Below, in pieces: positions 44,501 through 52,327 of a stretch of DNA of 64,000 nt (position 1 is the stretch's first letter; each line of letters starts with the position of its first letter). Made by a program: the position numbers and the translations under genes. The notes under the pieces are model-generated. The model was not told the DNA's origin. It worked only from the letters and a program-made list of their open reading frames with translations, and ran no database searches. This DNA comes from G020354785 sp964521285 (GTDB lineage Bacteria > Bacteroidota > Bacteroidia > Bacteroidales > UBA10428). The stretch spans positions 186,001 through 250,000 of the forward strand of contig CAZFQS010000001.1 of NCBI GenBank assembly GCA_964521285.1. Direction: 5' to 3'.

Positions 44501-44631
44501 TTACACTGACAAAATATACAGGCTATGATCCTGAATCTTTCTATCAGAATAACATTTATTATATGGGTCTTGATTTTGGGAAAATACCTAATGCAAGATC
44601 AATTATAGTTGGTATTAAATTAGCATTGTAA
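41512..44631 (+). CDS. SusC/RagA-family TonB-linked outer-membrane transporter (module 2)
   Basis: The 1039-residue protein has a signal peptide (about 1-27, ending GALSQ), a carboxypeptidase-regulatory-like domain ('IILRGKVLEPGTELPLKQAI', 'ETNEAGEFEIVVPD'), a plug ('VTSLDQSLQGRIAGIYIVRH', 'DPLLIIDGMIHE', 'ISVIKGGQSYWGSNSSNGII') and a barrel ending GIKLAL. Compared with the first SusC, the plug is divergent: GSNSSNG instead of GSRAANG and no 'I-R-G' strand (it reads LDIGGVSS). It is followed by its SusD partner after 16 bases. The two SusCs are clearly related but not recent copies. Confidence 0.93.
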   Translation: MTKYYQFLICISLCLVLNIFTIGALSQEQEIILRGKVLEPGTELPLKQAIISVIATGNIAETNEAGEFEIVVPDLETEIIVNLPGFDSRRIYLNGKEYLKIYLVSSRYKSLDDEVFLPLGTKSRKNLLNSVSTIDLYDIHKTPVTSLDQSLQGRIAGIYIVRHSGFPGQKSWLDIGGVSSIYCKNDPLLIIDGMIHETNYADYGIIDGFSLNPMDIIDVEDVANISVIKGGQSYWGSNSSNGIIYINSEQKSETSSAISFSAYGGIGLLPAKLDVLNAGQFKDFFRQQLTGAGYSQDDVTQMYPWLDGDVNSEEYYKYSNNTDWQDELFQLSIFQKYHIFLKGGDDIATYNISSGYMKHGGIYENASYSRYNLRINGKINITDRFAVLPNVKLSLADSYLANMGPEESNNPLLAALLKSPLMSPNAKDPVTGQELKEVDDVGVFNVSNPIAIVREGIGSNRNYHFLSSVDAQYRLSDNILISSLIGLDFNNCREALFLPDIGLVNQEFADNSRHDLVYEFRSTQNHSKIVYTHSIKNGNNISAVFGLRYLKNSYKFDEGNDLNTPSDDFRNLGQGAKYQYLRTTIGDNRGLVWMSYYGVIDYSIKDKYYINANLSYDGTSNLTSKTRYNFYPSVNLAWRISSEEPFASMQKLVDFKLRASYGINGNMHSSVYDYSKLFYIGRRWELYGILLRDAIPNPDLEIEKKSTINAGIDISFNNQSTNLHFDYYNSTVGNLVINQELPDEYGFKDYYDNGGVLNINAYEFSFDSRIHKSDFTWSYGFTVSRYESKVKKLDFIDQDKSQIVYDVFGVQYVTKKGESLNMFYGYETNGTYPDDNEAASITGPNGLPMTQGDVRFVDANSDNVIDENDKAIIGNPNPDLYGGLFSTLTFKKFEFSALFTYSLGNDIFNCIRLKAESMDQFYNQLTTINDRWNSSNTGSDMPKAVYGDYRGNTVFSDRWIEDGSYLKLKEFTISYIPPKFSQLYRDLTVFMTASNIFTLTKYTGYDPESFYQNNIYYMGLDFGKIPNARSIIVGIKLAL

Positions 44632-44647
44632 TAAAAAATTTATTGAA

Positions 44648-46168
44648 ATGAAAAGAATATATAATAACAAATTATTCTACTTTATTGGCTTGATGGTTTT
44701 ACTGGATATGACTTTTTCATGTAGTGAAGATTTTTATGAATCAAAGATAGGGGACAGAATCTTTCTTAATCAACATTTTAATAATGCAATTGATGTTCAA
44801 ATTACCTATCTTGGGGTTACATCTCTTTTACAGGAAATTCTTCCAAATTATATACTCGTTGATGGTTTACTATCAGATCAAATGGAAGTCACCCAGTCAG
44901 CTGACGTGGCGTTGAGAAGCATCTATAATCGCAATATTTCATCAGGTAATCCATTTATTGGTGGGTCAGGTTATTATAAGGTCATTATTTCTGCCAACGA
45001 TGCATTAAAAAATATTGACCAGGTAATTGAAAAGGATCAGGATTATGATACACTGGATAACAGGGCATACAAGGCAGCCCTTATTGCTTACAGGTCATGG
45101 GCGTATTTTAATTATGTTCGTCTTTATGGTGAAGCTGCTCTGATTCCCGATGAGATGAGTTCTCTCACCGAAATCTCTAAACTGCCCGTGATAAATAGAG
45201 TAGACATGATGGACACCTTAATTAACCATCTGACACCTTACATTCATGATAATGAAAGTGATATAGTGGAGCTATATGTTTTTAATTCAATTAACAATAA
45301 AGCATTGTTAGGTGAGATATACCTGGAGAGAGGGGATTACGAAAAAGCTGTTGAACTGCTTAAAGCAGCTATTGAAAGTTATGGTAATGAGGCAAGAACG
45401 TACAAAATAACCAGTTCTTTTGGTATGGAAGATTATGCAAATATTTTTATTAATTCTTTTGCAAACGACAATACTGTTATGGCAGCAGTCCCGTTTTCAT
45501 TTGAAGATGGACAAAAGAATCCTCTGGAAGATTATTTTAATTATAACCACTACTATATGATTAAACCTACGATGAATATTATTAATTCCTTTAATTCACA
45601 AATTCAACAAACCGATGGAATTGGTGATATTTACAGAGGTAAGGGTGTAAGTTTTAATACAGTTCCGGATACCGATAATGATGAATATTACATCTCCAAG
45701 TATTCATTGGATGAAACAGTCTTGTATAGTGCAGATATAATTCTTTACAGAAGTGCCGATATTCATTTATTACTTGCTGAGGCACTTAACCGCACAGGGG
45801 AGTCTGACCTGGCAATGACAATATTGAATAACGGCATGAGTGATTTATCTCCAAGACCTGATGGTTATGCCAGATGGTCAAGAAATGTAGGAATACGTGG
45901 TCGTGTCTTCTTAAAAGCTCAAACAGTACCTGATGGTACAGCTGATCCTCTTTTATACAGAGAAGATTTGATCATTAAGGAACGTGCACTTGAACTTGCA
46001 TTTGAAGGTAAACGCTGGTTCGATTTAATGCGAATAGCACGCAGAAGAAATGACCCGTCTTATTTGGCTAATAGAGTGGCAGCTAAATATGAAGATCAGG
46101 CCAAAGCAAATCAGATATGGAACTGGTTGATGAATGAGGAGAACTGGTACCTGCCTATTGCCAAATAG
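44648..46168 (+). CDS. SusD/RagB-family nutrient-binding lipoprotein (module 2)
   Basis: The 506-residue protein has a lipoprotein signal (LDMTFSC, cysteine at about 25) followed by SED, and SusD features: 'KAALIAYRSWAYFNYVRLYG', 'LGEIYLERGDYEKAVELL' (TPR-like) and the C-terminal 'KERALELAFEGKRWFDLMRI' with 'ENWYLPI'. It should form the lid for the SusC encoded 16 bases upstream. It is the last gene of the fasciclin-SusCD block; rpsT on the opposite strand follows after 44 bases. Ligand unknown. Confidence 0.95.
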   Translation: MKRIYNNKLFYFIGLMVLLDMTFSCSEDFYESKIGDRIFLNQHFNNAIDVQITYLGVTSLLQEILPNYILVDGLLSDQMEVTQSADVALRSIYNRNISSGNPFIGGSGYYKVIISANDALKNIDQVIEKDQDYDTLDNRAYKAALIAYRSWAYFNYVRLYGEAALIPDEMSSLTEISKLPVINRVDMMDTLINHLTPYIHDNESDIVELYVFNSINNKALLGEIYLERGDYEKAVELLKAAIESYGNEARTYKITSSFGMEDYANIFINSFANDNTVMAAVPFSFEDGQKNPLEDYFNYNHYYMIKPTMNIINSFNSQIQQTDGIGDIYRGKGVSFNTVPDTDNDEYYISKYSLDETVLYSADIILYRSADIHLLLAEALNRTGESDLAMTILNNGMSDLSPRPDGYARWSRNVGIRGRVFLKAQTVPDGTADPLLYREDLIIKERALELAFEGKRWFDLMRIARRRNDPSYLANRVAAKYEDQAKANQIWNWLMNEENWYLPIAK

Positions 46169-46212
46169 TATAAAAATTTGTTATTATTTTTTGATTCGGT
46201 CTTTTATTAGTC

Positions 46213-46464
46213 TTATTTACTATTAACAAGCTTAGCCAATTTGGATTTTATATTTGAAGATTTATTTTTATGAATAATATTCTTCCTGGCCAGCTTATCT
46301 AACATGGAAGCGACCTTTGGGTATAATTCATTTGCTTCTTTTTTATTCTTTGTACTCTTTAATTTCTTTATAGTATTACGCGTTGTTTTTGTAAAATACT
46401 TATTACTCAGCTTTCGCTGTTCATTTTGTCTGATTCTTTTTTTTGCTGACTGATGATGTGCCAT
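46213..46464 (-). CDS. rpsT: 30S ribosomal protein S20
   Basis: The 83-residue, strongly basic protein matches bacterial S20: 'MAHHQSAKKRIRQNEQRKLS' followed by 'NKYFTKTTRNTIKKLKSTKN' and the C-terminal 'IIHKNKSSNIKSKLAKLVNS'. S20 binds 16S rRNA in the small subunit body. Length is normal. It is convergent with the SusD gene and divergent from rpsP; a TACATTTG box upstream probably drives it. Confidence 0.96.
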   Translation of the reverse strand: MAHHQSAKKRIRQNEQRKLSNKYFTKTTRNTIKKLKSTKNKKEANELYPKVASMLDKLARKNIIHKNKSSNIKSKLAKLVNSK

Positions 46465-46522
46465 TATCCGATATAAATTTAACAGTTAAAAATACTGAAA
46501 ATAATACTTTTATAAACGGCGA

Positions 46523-46530
46523 CAAATGTA
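46523..46530 (-). promoter_or_regulatory. -7 box upstream of rpsT
   Basis: On the minus strand the sequence reads TACATTTG, a perfect Bacteroidota -7 box, about 60 bases before the rpsT start at 46464. No convincing -33 box is seen, so this is a partial promoter call. Confidence 0.45.
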
Positions 46531-46606
46531 AATATTTTTTTTATAATTAATCTAAATATTAGAGTAAAATTATACTTAAATAAAACCTAATTATAAAATA
46601 TTATTA

Positions 46607-46614
46607 TACCTTTG
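46607..46614 (+). promoter_or_regulatory. -7 box upstream of rpsP
   Basis: TACCTTTG followed by CAATC is a perfect Bacteroidota -7 box, 40 bases before the rpsP start at 46655. The -33 position is not a good match. This form (TACCTTTGCA) is common before ribosomal genes in the phylum. Confidence 0.5.
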
Positions 46615-46654
46615 CAATCTTTAAAAATTTAAGTATATCAAATAAGCAATCAAA

Positions 46655-47551
46655 ATGCCCGTAAAGATTAGGCTCACGAGACATGGCCGTAAAAAAAGTC
46701 CGTTCTATCACATTGTGATAGCTGATAGCAGGGCGCCACGAGATGGCAGATACATTGAAAGGATTGGAAACTACGATCCCTCTACTAATCCTGCTACTAT
46801 TGAATTAAATTTTGATAAAGCATTAGATTGGTTACAAAAGGGCGCCCAACCTTCTGATACATGCAGGTCCATATTATCTCAACAAGGTATATTATTAAAA
46901 AAGCATCTATTGCAAGGTGCTAAAAAAGGAGCCTTCTCAGAGGAAGAGGCTGAAAAGAAGTTTCAGGCATGGTTAAAAGAGAAAGAATCCAGGATAAAAG
47001 CTGATAAAGATAAAATTGCTAAAAATAAAGCTGCTGAAAAGAAAAAACGTCATGAGGCTGAAACAAAGATAAGAGAGGAAAAGGCCAAAGCTATGGCAGA
47101 GAAACTTGCTGAATTGGAAAAAAAGGAAAAAGAAGCCAAAGCTAAAGATGCTGAACCTGCTGCAGCAGAAGCTTCTAAAACTGCCGAGGTAAAAGCACAG
47201 GAACCTAAAGAAGAAGTCAAAGAAAAGGAAGAAGCTGAAACTCAGGTTGAAGAAACTGATGCGCAGGTTGAAGAAAAAGCTGAAGCTCAGGTTGAAGAAA
47301 CTGATGCGCAGGTTGAAGAAAAGGCTGAAGTAAAAGAAGAAACCACAGCCGAAGAAACAGCGGCGGAACCTGAGGTTGAAAAAACAGATGAAGACAGCGG
47401 TGACAAAATTCAACCTGAAGTAAAAAGTGAAGCACCAGCTGATGTAAAAGAAGAAGATAAAAAAGCACAAAAAGAGCAGGAAAAAGAGATACAAAAGCCA
47501 GCTGAATCAAAAAAACAGCAACCAAAAGAATCAGAAGACAAGAAAAATTAA
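46655..47551 (+). CDS. rpsP: 30S ribosomal protein S16 with long charged C-terminal extension
   Basis: Residues 1-80 are an ordinary S16 ('MPVKIRLTRHGRKKSPFYHI', 'DSRAPRDGRYIERIGNYDPS', 'DKALDWLQKGAQPSDTCRSI'). S16 is normally 80-90 residues; Bacteroidota proteins often carry an extension, but here the chain is 298 residues. Residues about 100-298 are almost only K, E, A, D, Q, with a Lys/Glu helix ('KDKIAKNKAAEKKKRHEAET') and an acidic part ('EETDAQVEEKAEAQVEETDA') encoded by a 45-bp tandem duplication. The tail must project from the ribosome. rimM follows after 46 bases, the classic rpsP-rimM pairing. The extension is the same frame as the core and shows no frameshift. Confidence 0.95.
   Translation: MPVKIRLTRHGRKKSPFYHIVIADSRAPRDGRYIERIGNYDPSTNPATIELNFDKALDWLQKGAQPSDTCRSILSQQGILLKKHLLQGAKKGAFSEEEAEKKFQAWLKEKESRIKADKDKIAKNKAAEKKKRHEAETKIREEKAKAMAEKLAELEKKEKEAKAKDAEPAAAEASKTAEVKAQEPKEEVKEKEEAETQVEETDAQVEEKAEAQVEETDAQVEEKAEVKEETTAEETAAEPEVEKTDEDSGDKIQPEVKSEAPADVKEEDKKAQKEQEKEIQKPAESKKQQPKESEDKKN
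47234..47323. repeat. Two tandem 45-bp repeats in rpsP extension
   Basis: Unit 1 (47234-47278) and unit 2 (47279-47323) are identical except for two bases, encoding A-E-T/A-Q-V-E-E-T-D-A-Q-V-E-E-K twice. Each unit itself contains two similar halves (Q-V-E-E), pointing to stepwise slippage expansion. Confidence 0.9.
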
Positions 47552-47597
47552 GTTAGTATTACTTAGATAACAACTGATTCATAAGGAACCCACCTTC

Positions 47598-48119
47598 ATG
47601 TTTGACAAACAAACCCTATACTTCTTAGGAACATTAGTAAAAACTCGTGGTATAGAGGGTGAATATATTATGGCACTGAACAACCTTCACTCAGAAGATC
47701 TTCCTGAAATCGAATCAGTGTTCATAGAAATTAACGGCCTGCTAGTACCCTTCTTTATTGCTAACTTTACAGATGCAGGTGAATCTTCGATACTAATTAA
47801 GTTTGACGATATTGATTCAAAAGCAAAAGCCAGAGAATTTATTGGTTGCAACATTTATATTCCTGCAGATAAAGTAAATTTTTCTGATGATTTATATTCA
47901 GATTCGCGGAATTTTATCGGATATGAGATTGCAGATAAGAAACATGGCTATATTGGGAAGATAACAGATATTTTAAATATCAGGGATAATCCTCTTTTTA
48001 AAGTCAGAGCTGAGAATAATGAATATATGATTCCTGCAAACAAAAACATTATTAAAGAAATTAATCATAACAAAAAGGTTATAATTACTGATATTCCTGA
48101 CGGATTATTAAATATCTGA
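47598..48119 (+). CDS. rimM: 16S rRNA processing protein RimM
   Basis: The 173-residue product has the RimM layout: N-terminal beta-barrel ('LYFLGTLVKTRGIEGEYIMA', about residues 6-25, with the family-typical R-G-x-x-G-E) and a PRC-barrel C-terminal half ('NFIGYEIADKKHGYIGKITD' to 'EYMIPANKNIIKEINHNKKV', about 100-165, with the I-P-x-x-x-x-I-I motif). RimM helps maturation of the 30S head near S19. It lies 46 bases after rpsP, a conserved pairing, and is not followed by trmD here; the next gene is on the other strand 20 bases later. Confidence 0.92.
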   Translation: MFDKQTLYFLGTLVKTRGIEGEYIMALNNLHSEDLPEIESVFIEINGLLVPFFIANFTDAGESSILIKFDDIDSKAKAREFIGCNIYIPADKVNFSDDLYSDSRNFIGYEIADKKHGYIGKITDILNIRDNPLFKVRAENNEYMIPANKNIIKEINHNKKVIITDIPDGLLNI

Positions 48120-48138
48120 TTTCATTTAACCCACATAC

Positions 48139-49431
48139 CTACCCTTCAAATAAAATTGTACTCTCTTTATAAAAAAGTCCTGCTATACATGCTGTCATTA
48201 AACAAGCAATTGTAGCTGCTATAAGGCATTTTATTCCCATTTTTGCAATAACACCTGCTTTTGCAGGAACCAGAGCCGATATTCCTCCGATAAATATTGC
48301 CATTGAACTTATATGGGCAAACCCGCAAAGTGCATATGATGTGATTATTATGGATCTTGGATTACTAAGTAATCCTTGTTTGACAGCCTCTGCCAAATCT
48401 ACATAGGCAGTTACTTCAGTTACTATTAATCTTTCTCCGATAATTTGAGAAACAATTCCGGCATCTTTAAGCGGCACTCCCGTCATTAAAGTAAACGGAT
48501 AAAACAAATAACCCATAAAACTCTTTAACGACCATGTAATATCTGCATTAAAAAACCCGCCTATCCAACCCAGAAACAGGTCTATTAATGCAACAAGACC
48601 TATTACAGCTATAAGCAAAGCAACTATGCCAACAATAAATTTAATCGCGGAATTAGCCCCGTTGATAATCGCCATAAATAAGTTATCTTCTCTGTCATAA
48701 TGGGGCTTAACATTGACACCGAGTGTTTTTGGTGTTTCAGTTTCCGGCATCATTAACTTTGAGATAATCAATGCTGCCGGGGCCGATAAAAATGAAGCAG
48801 ATACAAGATGCCCTGCTATTGTTGGGAACTGGCCTTTTAAACTAAAAACATAAAGAGCCATTACATTGGAGGCAACAGTAGACATACATACAGTAAGCAA
48901 TGTAAATAGCTCAGAGCGTGTCATATCCTTTAAGTATGGCTTAATAGTAAAAACCGACTCAATTCCTACAAAGATATTACTCACAGTATTTAATGATTCA
49001 GCTCCGGAAATTCTCATAAGTTTTGTAAAGACATAGGCAAATCCCCTGATAAAAAGAGGCATTATCTTAAAAAAGTATAAAATAGACATTAAAGCTGAAA
49101 AGAAAATTATTGTAGGGAAAACCTGAAAAGCTAAAATAGGACCAATGGATGTTTCACCACTCTTATTAGTGGTGCCGGGAGGAAGTGCCAACCGGCCAAA
49201 AACAAATCTTGCCCCTTCAGCAGAAGAATCCAGTATTTTAATTACAATATTATTAACAGCTAAGAACAACTTGGTCCCTGCAGGAACCAAAAAAAGAAAT
49301 AAAGCAAAAAGCATTTGAAATAATATCCCCCATAGTATCACCCGCCAGTTTATTATTCGTCTGTTCGTTGATAACCCCCATGCTATGGCCATGAAAAGAA
49401 AAAAACCTGTTAAACTTATAATATGATACAT
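48139..49431 (-). CDS. NupC-type concentrative nucleoside transporter
   Basis: The 430-residue protein has about nine membrane helices and the CNT family features: 'NTVSNIFVGIESVFTIKPYL' (NxxxxxFxGQTEA-like), 'MSTVASNVMALYVFSL', and the C-terminal 'YALCGFAHISSMAIFIGGIS'. CNT transporters import nucleosides using H+ or Na+. The E-x-x-x-T-I-K-P-Y segment deviates from the usual G-Q-T-E-A-P, so specificity may differ. Start at 49431. The SpoIIE phosphatase gene ends 43 bases upstream on the same strand, so co-transcription is possible. Confidence 0.9.
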   Translation of the reverse strand: MYHIISLTGFFLFMAIAWGLSTNRRIINWRVILWGILFQMLFALFLFLVPAGTKLFLAVNNIVIKILDSSAEGARFVFGRLALPPGTTNKSGETSIGPILAFQVFPTIIFFSALMSILYFFKIMPLFIRGFAYVFTKLMRISGAESLNTVSNIFVGIESVFTIKPYLKDMTRSELFTLLTVCMSTVASNVMALYVFSLKGQFPTIAGHLVSASFLSAPAALIISKLMMPETETPKTLGVNVKPHYDREDNLFMAIINGANSAIKFIVGIVALLIAVIGLVALIDLFLGWIGGFFNADITWSLKSFMGYLFYPFTLMTGVPLKDAGIVSQIIGERLIVTEVTAYVDLAEAVKQGLLSNPRSIIITSYALCGFAHISSMAIFIGGISALVPAKAGVIAKMGIKCLIAATIACLMTACIAGLFYKESTILFEG

Positions 49432-49474
49432 TTCAACAATAAATCAGGAAAAACAGAGTTGTTATGCATTTTAT

Positions 49475-52060
49475 TTACATTCTAAGCCCAAGAATCATAA
49501 TATCATCAACTTGTTGATAATCCCCCCTCCATTCATTAAACTCTCGCATTAATATTTCCTTTCGTTCATTCATAGGCTTATTATTAATATCGACCAGTAG
49601 CGTTCTGAATCTTCTAGGCAAAAACTTTTTCAAATTCTCACCTCCAAGCTGATCAACATACCCATCTGAAAACATATATAATGAATCACCTTTCTTAATT
49701 TCCAGATTTCTTGTTTCAAAAAGTGTTCCCTTGCTGTAATATCCAATAGGATTTCTGTCACCTTTCTGTTCAATTACTTCACTATTACGCACAATATAAA
49801 CCGGGTTGTTAGCTCCTGCAAATTCAATTTTATTGCTCTTTCTGTCAATCTTTAATAATACAATGTCCATACCCTCTCTGATTTCTTCAATATCGCCACT
49901 CTGATGGAGGGAGTCCTTTATCTTAATACTAAGCTGGTCTAAAATTTCTCCTGGTTTCTTGGAATAGCTTTTATTTACTATTTCATTTAAAAGTGCTATT
50001 CCCAGCATGCTCACAACTGCACCCTGCACTCCATGGCCTGTACAATCAGCTACTGCTAAAAATATTCTGTCATCTCTTTTATCCATCCAGTAAAAATCCC
50101 CACTAACTATATCTTTAGGCATATTAAGAACAAAAAAATCAGTCAGCTCATTGTTAATAAAATTATCGGGAGGCATGGCAGCTTTTTGAATAACGCTGGC
50201 AGATTTCATATTATCGGTAATCAGTTTCTGTTGCTTTGATATAACCCTGTTCTTATCAGTAAGTACAACATTTGCCCTCTTTTTCTGAACAATTTGCCGG
50301 TATAACAAGAACAAGGCAACAAGAATTAGTGCAATAACAATACTAAGTGAGCCCATAAAAATTCGCTGCCTTTTTATCTGCAAATTCTTTATTCGCAGCC
50401 TCTGACTATTTATCTTGTTTTCACGTTCTCTTTCATAAGCCTGCTGTTCTACCATTTCTTTTTGTCTTAAAACTTCCTCGGTAAGAAATTTTATGACTTT
50501 TTCACTTTCCCCCATTTCACCTGTAATCTGACTTTCTGTAACAGGTTCATTTATGTCAATATCTGCATATTCAGATTTCGCAAGCAAGTCTTTATACTCG
50601 TTTGCCTTATCAGTTGCATTAATGCTGAAGTATAATTCTGATAATACCTTTAGATTTCTGGCTAACAGTTCTTCAAAATTATTTTCCTCACATATTTTTT
50701 TACTTGATTCGAAATGTTCCACGGCTTTGGTATTTATGTTAAGCTGTTTGTATGCATTTCCTAAGTTATGCAATGAAACAGCTTTGCCATAAGTGTAGTT
50801 AATATCCTCTTTCAATTTCAGTGATTTCTCATAATATGTTATTGCCTTTTTATACTTGCTTTGATCTAAATTTAAGTTCCCCAGATTATTGTAAGTCATT
50901 GAAGCATCTTTTTTGTTGCCTGTCTCCCCTTTAATTTCCAGTGATTTTTCATAGTACTTTCCTGCCTCATCATAATTCCCCATTTTATAATAAGCCACAC
51001 CAAGTTTGTTATAATTAGAACCCAAATTATCCTGCTTATTTAATTGTTCATTTAACTCAGCCGACTTTTTATAGGAATCTATTGATTTTTCCAGAAATTG
51101 CTGTTTGTAATAGAGATTGCCAATATTATCCATGACTAAGGACAATCCTTCCCTGTCATCAATATCATCTTTAACCTGTGCTGATTTTTCGTAATAATCT
51201 ATGGCTTTGTTGAAATCGTAAGTGGTTTCATATACATTACCTATATTTGACAAAGCGTCAGAAACCCCTCTTTCATCTCCTAAATCTTCCTTAAGTCCTA
51301 AAGATTTTTCATAAGAATTAATAGAAGATTTATATAATCCTGAGTCAAGAAAAACCTCTGCTATATCTTCCAGGATTACAGCGGCATTTTTTTTGTTTCC
51401 TCTCTTTTCTTCGATCTCCAGGGATTGCTGATAAAATCCCAGTGCATTTGAGTGAGCTTTCAAATTTTTAAGGGTATCAGCAATTTCTTTGTATACTTTT
51501 GATATTTCCTGATCATTTTCAGTCTTCTTGATTTTGGAAAGTGTTTCTTCATATTTGCTAAGTATTGCCTGCCGCAGGCTATCTCTTTTTGCCATCTCCC
51601 GGGCTTTTTCCTTTTCTGCTATGATCTCTTTATCTGAGATTGGGGCCAGGGCCCTTTCCATTGAATCCTTTAATCCCTCTTTTGATGCTTCCTTCTGTTT
51701 TTCTATTTGTCTCATCCTTGTTAATGTTTCTATTGCCTGCATCTTTAATCTTGGATATTCTTCCAGGGGCATTAAATCCGATGCCTTCTGATATTCAATC
51801 ATAGCCTCATCATATTTCTTAAGATTCATAAGGCTGTCGCCCCTGGAAATATGTTTATTATAGTCAGCTCGTTTGCCTTCCTGTTTGAAGTGTGATAAAT
51901 AATAGTTGCTGGTTGAGGCTAAAATTCCGGAATAATTCACCTTACTTGATTTAAGGCTGACAATACCTGAATAAACGTAAGAATGAAATAAAAACAAATT
52001 AAAAATTAATAACAGGACAATATGTATTTTTTTCGACAAAAAACAACCTTTTGAATACAT
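49475..52060 (-). CDS. TPR-containing membrane SpoIIE (PP2C-type) serine phosphatase
   Basis: The 861-residue product has an N-terminal signal/anchor (about 10-32), eight or so tetratricopeptide repeats between residues 65 and 470 (e.g. 'SINSYEKSLGLKEDLGDERG', 'AIDYYEKSAQVKDDIDDREG', 'AGKYYEKSLEIKGETGNKKD'), a long coiled-coil, a membrane helix (about 570-592, 'MGSLSIVIALILVALFLLYR') and a cytoplasmic SpoIIE/PP2C phosphatase domain (about 625-861, 'PKDIVSGDFYWMDK', 'LAVADCTGHGVQGAVVSMLG', 'FSDGYVDQLGG') with metal-binding aspartates. It dephosphorylates a Ser/Thr-phosphorylated partner, in many bacteria an anti-anti-sigma factor, but none is encoded nearby. TPRs face outward and probably sense. 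Possible operon with the nucleoside transporter (43 bases). Confidence 0.92.
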   Translation of the reverse strand: MYSKGCFLSKKIHIVLLLIFNLFLFHSYVYSGIVSLKSSKVNYSGILASTSNYYLSHFKQEGKRADYNKHISRGDSLMNLKKYDEAMIEYQKASDLMPLEEYPRLKMQAIETLTRMRQIEKQKEASKEGLKDSMERALAPISDKEIIAEKEKAREMAKRDSLRQAILSKYEETLSKIKKTENDQEISKVYKEIADTLKNLKAHSNALGFYQQSLEIEEKRGNKKNAAVILEDIAEVFLDSGLYKSSINSYEKSLGLKEDLGDERGVSDALSNIGNVYETTYDFNKAIDYYEKSAQVKDDIDDREGLSLVMDNIGNLYYKQQFLEKSIDSYKKSAELNEQLNKQDNLGSNYNKLGVAYYKMGNYDEAGKYYEKSLEIKGETGNKKDASMTYNNLGNLNLDQSKYKKAITYYEKSLKLKEDINYTYGKAVSLHNLGNAYKQLNINTKAVEHFESSKKICEENNFEELLARNLKVLSELYFSINATDKANEYKDLLAKSEYADIDINEPVTESQITGEMGESEKVIKFLTEEVLRQKEMVEQQAYERERENKINSQRLRIKNLQIKRQRIFMGSLSIVIALILVALFLLYRQIVQKKRANVVLTDKNRVISKQQKLITDNMKSASVIQKAAMPPDNFINNELTDFFVLNMPKDIVSGDFYWMDKRDDRIFLAVADCTGHGVQGAVVSMLGIALLNEIVNKSYSKKPGEILDQLSIKIKDSLHQSGDIEEIREGMDIVLLKIDRKSNKIEFAGANNPVYIVRNSEVIEQKGDRNPIGYYSKGTLFETRNLEIKKGDSLYMFSDGYVDQLGGENLKKFLPRRFRTLLVDINNKPMNERKEILMREFNEWRGDYQQVDDIMILGLRM

Positions 52061-52248
52061 AGTATTATCATATTTTTTAATAAAGTTATAACAATTTTAT
52101 CAATACATTCAGGCAAAAATCAATGATTTAATTAACATATAATCTTATTAACTTATCATAAAGTTCAAATAGAATCGTTATAGAAATATTTCAACTATAA
52201 CAATGATTATGACGCTGAAACATATTTAATATAATTTTGTTAAGCAGT

Positions 52249-52256
52249 TATATTTG
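52249..52256 (+). promoter_or_regulatory. -7 box upstream of TPR gene
   Basis: TATATTTG, a perfect -7 box, about 70 bases before the start codon at 52328. No suitable -33 is found at the expected distance, so confidence is low. Confidence 0.35.
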
Positions 52257-52327
52257 TTTTAATTTTATTTAAAGGAATAAATTTTGGTATATTAATTGTA
52301 ATAATTATTATCAATAATTTTTTTCAC

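Noticed and set aside
46973..47525. Long minus-strand frames across the rpsP extension (173 and 102 residues)
   Set aside because: They are mirror readings of the low-complexity Glu/Lys tract, giving only Phe/Leu/Ser-rich sequence; no family similarity and no promoter.
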